Shown: positions 10,833 through 22,608, counted from the stretch's first letter. The stretch is DNA of 64,000 bases from Membranipora membranacea (GCA_914767715.1 OU612067.1:30418162-30482161); one strand, 5' to 3'. The notes: generated by a model from the sequence alone, not told the origin. A program made the numbers and translations.

Positions 10833-12593
10833 CTATAAATAATTAAAACATACGCGTTAACAATAATTAATCCAGCTCAATGTTATAATATTTGGGCATA
10901 ATATCAGCATTAAAAAATAACAATTACAAATGCAATATCTCAATTGATATTACAAATAATAAATATCAATGAACAATGCATATTCCAGTATGCAGCTGGA
11001 TAAAGAACTTACATCAAATAACTTGACAACCAGATATAATAGCTACCGGGACTTGAATGACATTGTTGGTGTGATGACGTTAGAAATGGTAAGTTCTGGA
11101 AAATGGTCGACAACAAATGTGTGCACAATTCTAAATAGAGAAGTTCCGAAATCTGTCCGGGAACGTGAAACGTGACGAGATTACGACAACTTCTCGGATC
11201 CAGAAAAACATCACCTATCAAGTTTACAATAGCATGACAACTTCTATGTTTCAAGGAAAAGCATATTTAGCTTGTGTTCCTACAAACTTGTATTGAGAAT
11301 TTATTTCTAGGACTTTCAGCGTAATATCCCTATCTCATTTACACAAAGAGTTATCACATTGGAGTGTGAAACCCATTTAGGTGTCGCGAGAAGTCACCCC
11401 GAGGAGAGTTCACCCCGAGATCTTGCCAGTAGAAAGCAATTTTGTAACGATACAAGGCTGTTTGCAGCTATTCTCGATCCATGCCTTTATCAAAGCAGAG
11501 GGCATTAAGATGTACGCCAGTGGCACATGAAGAGAGGAAGAAGAAGTCCTATCGAAAGGTAAAGGTTAATTCCCAGTCACCTTTATCATTAATTGGCATT
11601 GAATTGGGCATGGCAATGTTTTGGAGATGTTGAAACCCCGGTATGTTCATGTACTCAGCTCATTCTGCCTTGCCAGCTATTGATATAAATTTTTAATCAT
11701 CAAGTTAATGTTAATTGGACATGATTTTTCTCAACCATACCTGACTGCGCAGTTAAATACCATACAATGACCTAAAAACCCAAGGCTTCGGTTCTTCATC
11801 TTGGCGTGTTTTCTGCACTTAAAAATTCCAGTGTGGCTCAGATGGAAGGAACAACCAGTTGTTCAGGTTTACATGGGTTAACAATAATACAGATTTTGCG
11901 TTTATTGCTTCACCATCTTCACACTCGATTTTGCAGGGACTCAGAGAACTTTTGTGGCAGACTATGAAATAGGTGAGCTAATACCAAGAAAATAATATCC
12001 AACTTGTTAATTGAAGGAAGTCAAAAACTCCGCTCTGTGTAGTCCCCAGCATTATCAATTTCCACTGGGTGGGGGGGAGGGTATATCATGTGTATAGATA
12101 GATTCGTCTATTTATCAAGGGAAATCTGTCTATGGAGAGGGAAAGAAGTAATTATCTACTCAATTCATCAAGGTTAGGATGTCCTAGCCAGAGTGAATGT
12201 ATAAGTAAGCACCCAGCATAACCATACGCTGTTCCTTCCTGAGCTGTTGTTTTTTATTGCAAAAACAAACAATCCCAGCAAACAAAGCTTGTTAAGACAG
12301 GCTAGGGTGTTATCAATGTTTTAATCATGACGCTCCAATCAGGGTACGTGCCTACATAAGTTAGTTAAGTTAGTTCATTAGGATTAATCAAACTTCCAAC
12401 CAAGGAGTAACAGGGGGAGTTCCTCCTTGTTCCAACCAAGGACTCCGTGTTCTAGCTATTCAGGCTCTATGTCTGTCTGCTGGATCAAGGTAGGGTAGTT
12501 AGATTGGTCCAAGGAAGGTGTGGGAGAGACTCCTTGATTAAGCCTAAGTGAAAGAGGCTGCGTTATTTATGTAGGGTTATCCTTGAGGGAGTA
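10833..12593. other. No gene seen
   Basis: AT-rich intergenic or intronic sequence. 12055-12080 has a G-run. 12362-12545 carries loosely inverted motifs (TTAGGATTAATCAAAC and TTGATTAAGCCTAAG) that may be another decayed MITE. No RNA gene or open frame is supported. Confidence 0.4.
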
Positions 12594-12596
12594 TTA

Positions 12597-12974
12597 AGGG
12601 CCTGCTACACAGGCCGATGTTTGGCATCTATTAGCATCGACATAGGACACGATGGGATCGACCTGTGCTCAATGATGTGCATCGTATGCATATACAGGCA
12701 ACACCGGTCTGTTGGTGTTTCAGTCGACTTAGTCGGTCGATCCTCTCTTTTCATTGGCTGATGGGATTATAGCAGTAACGCACGAAAAGTATATTGACTA
12801 TTATTGTCTGTGATTGGTTAATAATGAGTCATTATTGTTAAATGGCCATACTGGGATATATAATCAGTCGACCATAATGTTGGCTGCATCTGCACGTGTA
12901 GCACATGTTACGATGTTAGCATCGAGCACAGGTTGTTTGTAAGATGCAAAACGTCGGCCCATGTAGCATGGCCT
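12597..12974. mobile_element. 378-bp MITE, Harbinger-like, TTA target duplication
   Basis: Imperfect terminal inverted repeats: the left end AGGGCCTGCTACACAGGCCG matches the reverse complement of the right end, AGGCCATGCTACATGGGCCG. Inner motifs GCATCT and ATCGA...CTGTGCTC are also inverted. TTA occurs on both sides (12594-12596 and 12975-12977). A 3-bp TTA duplication suits PIF/Harbinger non-autonomous elements. No coding capacity. Confidence 0.7.
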
Positions 12975-13373
12975 TTAGAACTTCTGTGGGCTTAGGACAG
13001 ATAGACTACATTGGCTTAGGACGGATAGAATACCTTGTGCATATGTCATATAAATTCATATTATTATCATGAGGGTTGTATCACTAAAATGGGTTTCCGC
13101 CACACAAATCTGTAATCATTATTAGTCTGTTTTTAATTTTGATTCCATCCGTCACTCACAAAAAATTGATGCCAAATTATCAGCACAGGTTGTGAGGCTC
13201 TGGAAAATTCCATCAAAATCAGCAATATATCAGCTCAGTTGACTATTACCTCATACAAACAAGGTGAAATATATTTTTGTATATTATCACTTTCTAGGCA
13301 TTATTTATTTGTTTGTAGATGTCTCCAATAAGACAAATTTTTGTTGTAACGTAAACTCAGACATCTTATTGTA

Positions 13374-14574
13374 TGAGGCTGTGAATGCCTTGAAACCCAA
13401 ATCTCAAGAGGAGTGGGAGGCTGTCAGTAGCCAGTTGAATCAGGAGCTCTCACCGAGGGTTCATATAACAAAAAGGAACTGCCGGGAACATTTCAAATCG
13501 AGCTTACGAAAATTTAGAGGCAGTGACAGGCGAAATATAGCAAAGTAAGTGTTCTTAGTGTAGGCCTAAGGATATGTATAATACGGACCGAAGTTGCTCT
13601 GTAGAAAATATATTTTGTGGGCTGAAATATATATTCACATTGGCACATTCTGCTGGCGATTTGTTACTGTTTCCCAATATTGATCACACTGCTTATTGAA
13701 TATTAATCAGATCAGGTACAGAAGAAGAAGTGGATGAGGTGGTTGTGCTCCTTCAAGAGCTCAATGAGTGGTGGCGGGCGAATACAGCTGTCTTTGCTGC
13801 TACTGTAGTAACCTCGGCACAGAAACGAGCTGCAGATTAACAGGCAGTCCAAGCCTTGAGGGAGACTGCAATGCAAACATTGAAAGGTATGCAATGGCCA
13901 ATGATTTTGGGAAATGGCATGTTCAAACGATCGATCCTTTCGACCCTTTCTTTTTCTTTATTTGTCCATAAGGCTAAAAAACCTTCACACTTCTCTGCTA
14001 GTATTTAATCTGTGCACTAAATGTTAAAGCGAAATCAACTCCAAATTGCCATTGAACAATTAAGGCTTCAATTGAAACTGCTACCTACTACCACCAGATA
14101 AGATAGAGTTACAAACAAGAACACAGGAGTTGTCTGTTCATGTTATGTGACAGGACAACTACAATCAATGGATCACATGTAAGTTTGTGTAACTAACCAA
14201 ACTCCGAGCTGATTCGTTGAATGATTTCTGCATGCTGTAAGATATATGTAGCTTATGTATTATATTTCAGAAAAGAATCTTGAGGGTGAGCCAGAGGCAA
14301 AGCAGTGCTCAACAAGTCGGAGCATTGCTTTTGAGCTTGAAAAAGAGCTAGAGGACAAAGCTGTTCTGAAATTAAGAGACCTTGAGTTGAGGGAGAAGGA
14401 ACTGGACGTCAGAAAAAGCAGAAAATGAAAGAAAAATAATCGAAAACATGGAAACCATGATGAATCAGCAAAACGATTTAATCATCAATTTACTAGCTAG
14501 GCAACATAAAAATCAAACCACAAATTCAAATCTCAACAATTTTTTTCAAAGTTATAATCCATGGATGGAGCAGT
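13374..14574 (+). pseudogene. Myb/SANT-like, coiled-coil transposon accessory gene (3 exons visible)
   Basis: Exon a (about 13359-13544) reads LLYEAVNALKPKSQEEWEAV...NCREHFKSSLRKFRGSD, a Myb/SANT-like helical DNA-binding domain with its spaced Trp and the R-x-C-x-x-H-F-K-x-L motif. It splices in phase 2 to exon b (13711-13886, SGTEEEVDEVVVLLQELNEW) and in phase 1 to exon c (14271-14574). Exon c encodes a Glu/Lys/Leu-rich coiled coil (ELEKELEDKAVLKLRDLELR) ending NPWMEQ. Two lesions break it: a TAA at 13838-13840 with coding-like sequence continuing after it, and a +1 frame change near 14425. An AATAAA signal lies at 14610. Such proteins commonly accompany transposases. No matching transposase is seen next to it. 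Confidence 0.65.
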
Positions 14575-14609
14575 AGTGATTTTCAAATCATAGTGTTGTT
14601 CATAATCCC

Positions 14610-14615
14610 AATAAA
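14610..14615 (+). terminator. Polyadenylation signal AATAAA
   Basis: Canonical AATAAA 36 bp after the last stop codon of the Myb/SANT-like gene, in the right orientation. Confidence 0.5.
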
Positions 14616-14892
14616 GTAAACTTTCCTCACCACATTTACAAATTATGTATACCAATAACCTGATTTTCTTTCTTTTTATTTGTATAATGAATACTGTTGG
14701 GTTAACTGTATGACATATTACGTGCTGCTGTCCTTCTCACCATCTTTTTTATTTGATTGGGGTGGATTATAATTTTCATCTGCAACATCGTATTATTTTG
14801 TTCCATTACCACCTTTTCGCTAAGATAAGACAATAAGTCCCAGTCATTATTAAGAGCTGTTAAATGTCTCACTCGTTAAAGCCAACTAATGC

Positions 14893-16410
14893 TTCATATG
14901 TGTGAACCGAAACGAGGACCAACATCTACTTTCCCGCAGAATAGCTGGCGTAAGGTGCTTGATGCAGCACATCTGAGAGACGACCAGGTTGGTCTTTGTC
15001 AGGTGATGTTGATTAACTTTACTTTAATATCAAAATGCAACAAAGATGATCCAGGTTCGCTCAACAACATTGTGTCAATTTGATTCCCTCTTTTAAGCTA
15101 CAGATATTTATTTTAGTGTGTCCTTATTTATATCAAACAGAAACTGTCAAGTCACAACCTAACAGACAACCTGCCGAAGACACCACTTTGTTACCACAAG
15201 AAATGTTACACATCGTACACTAGCGAAAAAACCTCTCAAAGTTCAGTGTCACCAAAACTCAGCCTGATAGTCTCCTACAATAGCACTTCTAACGATGATA
15301 CAGATGAACCACAACAGAAGCGTCTCCGGTCGACAGCAAAAACTTGGCAGTAACAAAAAAGTAAGTTTTTCCAAATTTCAAACAAAAAAGGGCGTGACCG
15401 AGGTTACACATAGAAATGATATACATGTGCATGGAGACCATCATTTACACGCACGCATTGACCAAGATCTAATAGCTATCAAAGCTCAATATCACAACAG
15501 CTGCCGTCGGTTAGGATACATGAAAAAGACCCTGAAGAAAACGCACACTCAAGTAGACAAAGACATTTTCACAGTTGGTTGAGAGTCTTGACAAGCAGCT
15601 GGTCACCGGCAACGCAGTCAAGCTAAAGGATTCGCCCGATGAGATTAACAGGACTAGACTTGATGAAAAGTACCAAACACCGAAACTCAAGTGTCAGCTT
15701 GTCTTACACTACGGGGATAAAATTGTATTTTATCAGCCAAGAAACCCGTCCCAAAGCCAGCTCTTATATAGCAGTAGGATCACACTGGAGTCAATACTCA
15801 AAAAAGTAAGTAAAGTAATATCAGGCAGCTCTATATCTGCCTCTACCATACCAACAACGCCCCTAATGATCAATCTGTACTTACGAACGCTGCAAGTATA
15901 CTGCGTTGTGCCATCATTGACAAAAAAAGCAGTAAAGATTGATGACTTTGGTTGATGCGGTTTCAAAACTGATTCCGAAAAAGCTAAAATATTTCATTTC
16001 TGCACTCTACGGCGCTGGGAAAGACGTAGTGCCTACAGAAAAAAGCAGAAGTATATCACAGGACCTAATGGATTTAGTAAAGTCTATGAGAACACCAAAG
16101 AGCATATTTCTGGCGGTAACCATGAAAATCCTCACCCAATAGCAAGGCTGTCATCGACCACCTATATCACCTAGGTCTCTGCATATCATATAAAGACACT
16201 TTGCATGGACAAAAATATGGCCGATGAAATATTGAGCAATCCTGTCGATGTTGGTATGGTGATCCCATCTAACATCCTCCACCACGCTTAAGGTGGTGGA
16301 GTTTTCCAAGCTGCTGCGGACAACAGACTTCTCGGAAGAGACCCTGGATGGCAAGATTACTAAACTCCATGCAACCTCTGCTGTACTCTACCAGACGAAT
16401 CATGGTGAGT
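14893..16410 (+). pseudogene. Decayed uncharacterised transposon-type gene (KAQYHNSCRR family)
   Basis: Several coding blocks in changing frames form one protein. 14893-14990 has CEPKRGPTSTFPQNSW...AAHLRD. 15140-15345 has TPLCYHKKCYTSYTSEKTSQ. 15358-15570 has DLIAIKAQYHNSCRRLGYMK. 15575-15810 has LKCQLVLHYGDKIVFYQPRNP and LLYSSRITLESIL. 15945-16410 has KKLKYFISALYGAGKDVVP, MRTPKSIFLAVTM, LYHLGLCISY and FQAAADNRL. This block order is one I associate with an uncharacterised, repetitive protein family of cnidarians, molluscs and fishes that starts with Cys/His-rich domains and continues into a DDE-like region. At least four frame changes or stops break it. The family link is from memory of motif order and has not been tested. 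Confidence 0.5.
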
Positions 16411-17020
16411 AACATCACCTTAGTTTAAGAAATAATGAAATTATTGTTTGAATTATTCAAAATCAGCGTTCATCAAATGATTGATAAATAAATTTACCAT
16501 GGTATGCAAACAATGTGTTGTAAGTCACTGCTTCTACTGTTCTACCACTTCCGGAATAAACAGGACGTATCAGCCATGAAACAAATGGGGATGGAGATAT
16601 TGATTTCCTGCAACAAACAATAAAGTTATGATTTTATTCTAGATCATAAAACAGCAGATATTCGCAGTTAGGGCTTTTGAATGGTTGCTTACACAATACT
16701 GTCATCATCAATAGGTATCAGAATCATGTCCTCCCTGCTCTCTACGCCATAAACATAATTTTCTAGTGACTCGCAGAAGGTTATGCTACCAGATTTAGGT
16801 CAGTCATCAGGGTTTGGTACGATGGTGAAATGCATTGGCTACATCATGACCAAATTAGTGACTTTAAAAAAGACAGTATAGAGGGAGCCTGGCATCAAAC
16901 CAGTCAGTACCCTCCTCAAGTATAGTTGCAGTATTGGGATATCTAAGCATGAGACAAGCTTTAAACTGGTTATCTTAAATTTTCATGGACATTCTATTTG
17001 TATGGAATCTCATTTTCCAG

Positions 17021-17151
17021 ATCAACTCAGTGCAAAGCACAGCACCCACCAAAGCTGCTGTGTATTCGAAAATCTGTCAGTTGGGAAGCTCAGAGCAGGA
17101 AGAAGGGTTGGCACGTAAACCTACATGTTTCACTGTTGAATCTGCAAAACT
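17021..17151 (+). pseudogene. Repeat exon copy 6, splice donor deleted
   Basis: Starts after TTTTCCAG like the other copies (INSVQSTAPTKAAVYSKICQ) and keeps the frame to SAKLM. A deletion of roughly 30 bp then removes the last codons, the CAG|GTAAGC donor and the start of the intron, so the sequence jumps directly into intron text (TTGAAAGTTTGG). It cannot splice at the usual place. Confidence 0.75.
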
Positions 17152-17234
17152 AATGTTGAAAGTTTGGAAAAGGCCAGTATCTAAGTCGTGTCAATGTTCC
17201 ATTCCCTCTGCGTTGTTATGTTCATAGTTTTCAG

Positions 17235-17375
17235 ACCATAGCAGTGATGAGCACTGTCCCCACCAAATCAGTGTATGCTGAAATATGCCAGGCACAAAGC
17301 ATCGAGCAGACGAAAGGTTTGACGTGTAAACCGTCATGCTCAACTATTGAATCTGCAACACCGATGGATATACAG
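17235..17375 (+). CDS. Repeat exon copy 7 (47 codons, phase 0)
   Basis: 141 nt between TTTTCAG and GTGAGC. The peptide has MSTVPTKSVYAEICQAQSIE and ends ATPMDIQ. Part of the second array, 12.6 kb downstream of the first; order and length are unchanged despite sequence divergence, which supports purifying constraint on the unit. Confidence 0.75.
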
Positions 17376-17729
17376 GTGAGCCAACATCAGTGTGGTTTTA
17401 AGTTTGGGCAAATCTAGGAAAAATCAAAGGTTCTCCTCTACCTCAAAGCTCAGCATCTGATTGCATGGAAATCATGGCCTTGGTATCAACTTTGTATGGA
17501 CCTGGTACACACAGAGATGATTATTAGGCCTGACACGACCCTTGATGCGTTTACGTTTGTTTTGGGGAAAATTTGACAGACTGGGCATGCCCGCTGTACA
17601 GTTCATGTCAGTCATGACAGGCCAGTTTAAAGATTGTGTCAATGTTCAATTGCTTCTGCCTCGTTTTATTATCGCATGATGATTGACCAACAGCAAACAT
17701 TGCTATAGCATTATGTTTATATGTCTCAG

Positions 17730-17870
17730 ACTAAAGCAGTAACGAGCACAGCGCCTACCAAATCAGTGTACGCAGAAATATGCCAGGCAAGAAGCATGAA
17801 ACAGAAGGAAGGGTTGGCCCATAAACAATCATGCACAACAGTTGAAACAGCAGAACTAATTGATATACAG
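17730..17870 (+). CDS. Repeat exon copy 8 (47 codons, phase 0)
   Basis: 141 nt between GTCTCAG and GTAAGT. The peptide has VTSTAPTKSVYAEICQARSM and ends TAELIDIQ. Last copy; the following in-phase exon at 18120 would complete the reading frame. Confidence 0.75.
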
Positions 17871-18119
17871 GTAAGTTCTTCTGTTGATTCTGCATTGTTT
17901 TGATCATGTGACCACGTAACAATTAACTTCCAGATCCATTAAAACCAATTAAAATCCAACATCTGGCGGGTTGAAAGTTTGGAAAAATCTAGGAGAAATC
18001 TACCTACAACATGGGTGATGCAAATCTGTGACGTGAAACAACAAAAATAAATAACCTGTGATTGCGCAATTATAATTATTACATAATCCCCAGCTGACTG
18101 ACTTACTCATTTATATTAG

Positions 18120-18281
18120 GTCACAAAGAAGGTAGCAGAGGAAAATCTACAGAAAGATATGTGGATCAGTGATCAGTTTTACTATGAAACAATGGCTAAC
18201 CATCTGAAACCTTTGCATATTATTTTGTCTCCTGCCCAAGGGATGAGAGCATCACTTGATAATAATAATAAGATCCCTTGA
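18120..18281 (+). CDS. Terminal exon after second exon array
   Basis: After the acceptor TATATTAG the sequence is open in phase 0 for 53 codons to TGA (18279-18281). It begins VTKKVAEENLQKDMWISDQF, then YYETMANHLKPLHIILSP. Composition is clearly coding-like and the phase matches copy 8, so the spliced product would end here. No domain recognised. It is unlike the 5186 exon, so the two arrays end differently. Confidence 0.6.
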   Translation, partial: VTKKVAEENLQKDMWISDQFYYETMANHLKPLHIILSPAQGMRASLDNNNKIP

Positions 18282-20080
18282 TAAGTTGTGATTAAAAATA
18301 AAATTCAAATAATACAACTCCCAACATAATGGACCGAGTTGTTTGCGGATAACATCATTTGTAGTTGTTATTTCATACAGCTGTTTAGTACTCCTTGTTC
18401 TGTTTGTAGGGATATAGTCAACAGTTTAGACAGACCTAAACAGCTGATAAAGGAGGCTGTGGTTTTTCTCCACTTCCTACCAGAGATCTTCAGAGGTATC
18501 AGACAGCCGTGGAAGCTAGGTGACTGGTATACTTGTCTTATTTGATGTCATTTGGAATATTGTGCATCTTGAATGCATTCCTCAAACGACCATATAAAAA
18601 AAAGGATTTTCAGAAAATTGAGAATCGTTGCCTCTGCCTGCCTTATATTTAACATGTGTCTGCTTGATGTTTTTCATTGATGACTTGCTAACTGATTAAA
18701 AGTTATTTTGTATTAATATTGGTCTAATTTTAGTTATCCAAGTAAATTTTACTGTTTATAATTTTTTTGCTAGCTTTTTACCTCGTATTTTTATATCTGC
18801 GATTTCATGCATGCATGTTTATTTGTTTCTGGATAAATGTCCCTGACTCAATCTGCTCCAGAATAAATATAGAAAATATATAAAATTAATTCCAAAACAG
18901 GCGAAGAGCTCCATCCATTCAATAGATTGACCAAAGAACTCACATTCCCTCTTTAGGAATGCAACAGTGTAACCAGCATCAGCTTCACTTCGTGTCATCT
19001 AAAATGTCTGTACTCAAAAATCAATACCTGTTCATGGAGAAAACGGTAGACTCTGAAGGTAGAAACACACTGGCAGATTTCTGAGCGAAATCGGGGCCAA
19101 AGCGTCAGGGCGAACTTGATCAGAGCGATTTTGGGCCATTAGTCTAGTATTCAGTCAGTTTAATAGTATCGATTGGTTCTTGGGATTTTAGCTAACCAAC
19201 TATTTTCACTTCTGCTTTCTATCCGCCATTTTTGATTAAGAAAAAGAGAGATTTATTATTTGATTTGACATTTGACAGTTTATTAGATAACTTACAAACA
19301 TCAGCATGCCTAAAAAAAAGCTCCATCATTGAGAACAAGCACATATTCTCAAAATCTGAGACAGAGCTGTTGATACAGCATGTAAGCAGGGAGAATGGAA
19401 GGGGGAGGAGCCTGCACTCAATAGGCCACACCTCTTATTAGAACATGATCTTACTTACGTTTTGGAGTTGCGCCCTCACAACGAAACCACGATTAGTGAA
19501 TGGAAAAGTGTGGGTTGACAACTTCTCAAGTGACAAATCTATGACTTTCCAATGGAAAGTTCAAAAATAAAATATCATTTTTGTTGTATTGTAGAATGAA
19601 ATTATTCTTCATTATTCTTCTTATGGCTGAAGAACACATGTGAAAGGGTAGTAAAACAATTCTTAGAGCTAAAAACAATCATCTTGATAATCAAATCTTA
19701 CAGGGCAAGGTACCCATAAAAGTATTTTTCAAGTTGTTTCATTGAGGAAAGGAACTTAGCTTGTGAATCTGAATATTATTTCAGCACATGTGGTTAGGGG
19801 GTGTTGAGAGCTGTCCAACAATATCCTATTTACATACCTACTGTCACTAGAAGGCTGGGAATCTTACAGAATGTGGCAGTTTAAGAAGCGAAATATGTCG
19901 GCATGGGCCTTTCATTGATGATCAATGAGTGTTATAAGCACAATTGTGTTGTAATAACTTGTCCAGTACATAATCCAAGTGTTCTGGATTAGTTGCTGAC
20001 AATAATTTTTAATGGATTGGTATATTTCATGGCTAAAACATAAAAAAATGAGTGTGATGTATCTATTAAAATACTTATTT
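18282..20080. other. No firm gene; dispersed repeat and one possible exon
   Basis: 18410-18519 is a possible 110-bp exon (GTAG...GTGACT) with NSLDRPKQLIKEAVVFLHFL, weakly supported. 18903-19065 is a dispersed repeat also present at 24077-24410 (shared CCATTCAATAGAT, then CATCTAAAATGTCTGTA and AATACCTGTTCATG). The rest is AT-rich with no feature seen. Confidence 0.4.
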
Positions 20081-20083
20081 CAG

Positions 20084-20260
20084 CCGTAATCAACATCTAT
20101 TCACCAGTACCAATACTACTAGTGCAAGCTCCTCCCCCTTCCATTCTCCCTGATGTAAGAGACAGAGAGTGTATTTATAATCTGGCACATAAAGACTACC
20201 ATCGTAGCGATGTTAAAGACAATAACTGGGAAGAGATATCCAAACTCATGAGTGTGGATG
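20084..20260 (+). CDS. MADF-domain exon (partial)
   Basis: Between TATTTCAG and GTGAGT the frame reads PSILPDVRDRECIYNLAHKD, then YHRSDVKDNNWEEISKLM. This matches the first half of the MADF (Adf-1-type, Myb-related) DNA-binding domain: I-x-x-V-R...C-x-Y...H-x-D-Y...W-x-E-I. MADF proteins bind DNA as transcription factors or transposon accessory proteins. The second half of the domain should lie in a later exon, which I could not identify. It could belong to a host gene or to an unseen Harbinger-like element. Confidence 0.6.
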
Positions 20261-20264
20261 GTGA

Positions 20265-21600
20265 GTTACTTTTTGCTATCCCACTGACAGTTTATATTTG
20301 TAGAAGTGTATGACATCTGTATGTATCTATAGCTATAGCTCTCCTCTAAGATCCGTGTGATCAGTACAGTGTCATCAGCAGAAAAGAGGAAGATTACTGC
20401 TGTAACGGCCAGCATGGCCTAATTTTAGCTCATCTTGTTTATCTATTTTGCACTCTATAAAGCCTAATATTTTCATAAGAAAGTCATTCATAAATCCATG
20501 CCTTTGTGGTCATTAATCAGATATCAGATATCACATGTGGTCAATTAATTCAGCTATCTAGCTATAAAGCTATATGAATCATTCAGATGTTTTTGTAAAC
20601 AATTTAACTGACTATAAATACTTTTGTATTGATCATAGAGATTTGTTCTATGCTTGGCCTAGCCATGGAAGGTCATGTCATGTTCCACCAATTTAGCACA
20701 GCCGTTTTATAGAGCCAATCAGGTAATTAATAACTGTAACTTGTTGTTCAAACTTTGTAGTTTTCACGGTGTTTTAATGGCATCAGTTCGAGACTTACGG
20801 CTCAATGAATAATTCACGAACTTAACCACGGCTGCCGCTACAACTGCATTATAGGTCCCAGGAAGAGTAAGTCACATGACTAGCAGTATATAGTCTTTGG
20901 TAACTGCTAGACTTATTCTGTCAATACTCAATGGATCTGGGTTAGACACTATACGAAAGGGGGTGCTGCTAACACAGTGGGCAGAAAGGCTAGATTATAA
21001 CCATCCAATGATGTAGCAGACACGTATCGAAAGTGCTTATGGGGAAAGCATATTTGGTAATTAGGATGTATGCTTTTCAAATTGAGAGCCGGTTGTCAAG
21101 CGTGTTGTTGGGATGCCAGTTTTTCAGTGTCTATTAATGGTATTAAAACATCCATCAACCATTCCTTAGATTAATAGTTAGCCATTAAAATAACAATAAT
21201 GTAACTCAAAGTAATCGTAAATAAAAGATGAGCCAGTATGTTAAATAATGGCTGTCATAGTTAGACTATCCCGAGTATCCATAAATTGTAATTCCCAACT
21301 ATAACATCCACCCAGATTTAAAAATGGCACCTCCCGTGGCCTATGTTATCTAAACAGTTTTGAACAATCTCTTACTATCTCCAGTAACCATAGACAATAA
21401 AGGAACCAGAGAATCTGTGTAATTATCTACATGTAGAAAATTCTGTCGAAATAAAGTTCTAGGGTATTATGACACTAACCACTTCCTGCTCCCATGTTAT
21501 GAAAAGAAAAGAATGTCTGATAAAGAAGTAAATTTTTTAATTTCACACTGATGTATTTGTCAAGGATATATATTCTTTTCTCCGCAACTCTTTTGATGAG
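20265..21600. other. No gene seen
   Basis: AT-rich intergenic or intronic sequence with no open frame of interest, no RNA gene and no clear repeat structure. Confidence 0.4.
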
Positions 21601-21639
21601 ATCGGTTGTATCCAGTTTAATTCTGTTGGAACCTACTCA

Positions 21640-22608
21640 TCAACTACCAGAAAACAGAAATTGTGGTATTCAATGGAGATATCACACCCCCAATTATAAA
21701 TGCTACCACCATACGAATCTCTACCTCCTCAAAGGTTCTTGGTATAACTATTGTTAACCAACTAACCTTTGAAAAACAATACAGCATAAGTACTAAATGT
21801 CTGACTCAACGTATGAATATGCTGAAACCATTCATCTATGCTGGGCTCAACCCAGAAACCTCAAAGAAAATCATGCCAAAAGCACTGTATGGTGCCTCTC
21901 TATGGGACTGCAAGACAAAGATCTCCCTCCATAATCATGTAAAACTTCTCCTCGGAGCTCATTACAACCCCCCCCCCCCCCCCCCCCCAAGCGGATCACC
22001 TGATGGCGAATATCCTTCCTATAAATCTAGTTTACACAAAAGAAAGATCGCAGCTAACCTGAGGACTTGTCAAAACAGATAACTTATCCATGCTCACAGA
22101 CACACCTCGTAGCTCGCTCACCTTGAAGTTCCTGTCGGACATAAAGAAGATAGTCAATCGGACAACACAAACAAATGATCTACAACAATCGGATCTCACA
22201 AGGTGCAAGATCAACAAATTCATAACTACAGAATGGACACTCCAATGGAGTGCACAACTCAAGAATGGGATATGCCCATATGGCCTAATCCCATCTATGG
22301 AGCCAGAACATTTATTCCACAACCCACTGCCTATGAACAACAAAAGAAACGAGGTTGGAGCATTATGTGACCTACTCACCGGACACAGCAGGCTCCTTCC
22401 ATTTCAGTACATGATAAAACTAACATATACCCCAGTATGCACCTGCTTAGCAGGTGAAGACACAGCATACCACTACCTATACATGTGTGCGGACTATGAG
22501 GCCTCCAGAGCCGATACTAACCCCTCCATGGACAACTGGGAATCAGTCATTTTGTTCCTAAATCTCACTAGGAGACTGGGGAGTAACTGTCAAAGCTATA
22601 GCCTATAG
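21640..22608 (+). pseudogene. Second LINE: RT thumb and C-terminal zinc tail
   Basis: First frame (21640-21962) is the RT thumb of a non-LTR element: QKTEIVVFNGD, SSKVLGITIVNQLTFEK, then RMNMLKPFIYAGLNPET. It is broken by a poly-C tract (21968-21988) and a frame change. The second frame (22090-22608) ends in a C-terminal domain with LLTGHSRLLPFQYMI and a CCHC-like knuckle C-x-C-x-x-G-E-D-x-x-x-H-x-x-x-x-C, as seen at the ends of Jockey/Crack/L1-type ORF2 proteins. The catalytic YADD portion is absent. The 3' end is probably near 22960, where AATAAAGAG is followed by TCATCATCAT. Confidence 0.8.

Noticed and set aside
16276-16301. Hairpin CTCCACCAC...GTGGTGGAG as a regulatory element
   Set aside because: Short, inside a decayed coding block, and with no second feature; treated as chance or a small insertion.
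22032-22379. Minus-strand gene over the second LINE tail
   Set aside because: Antisense of the LINE C-terminal domain, which has the CCHC-like knuckle on the plus strand.
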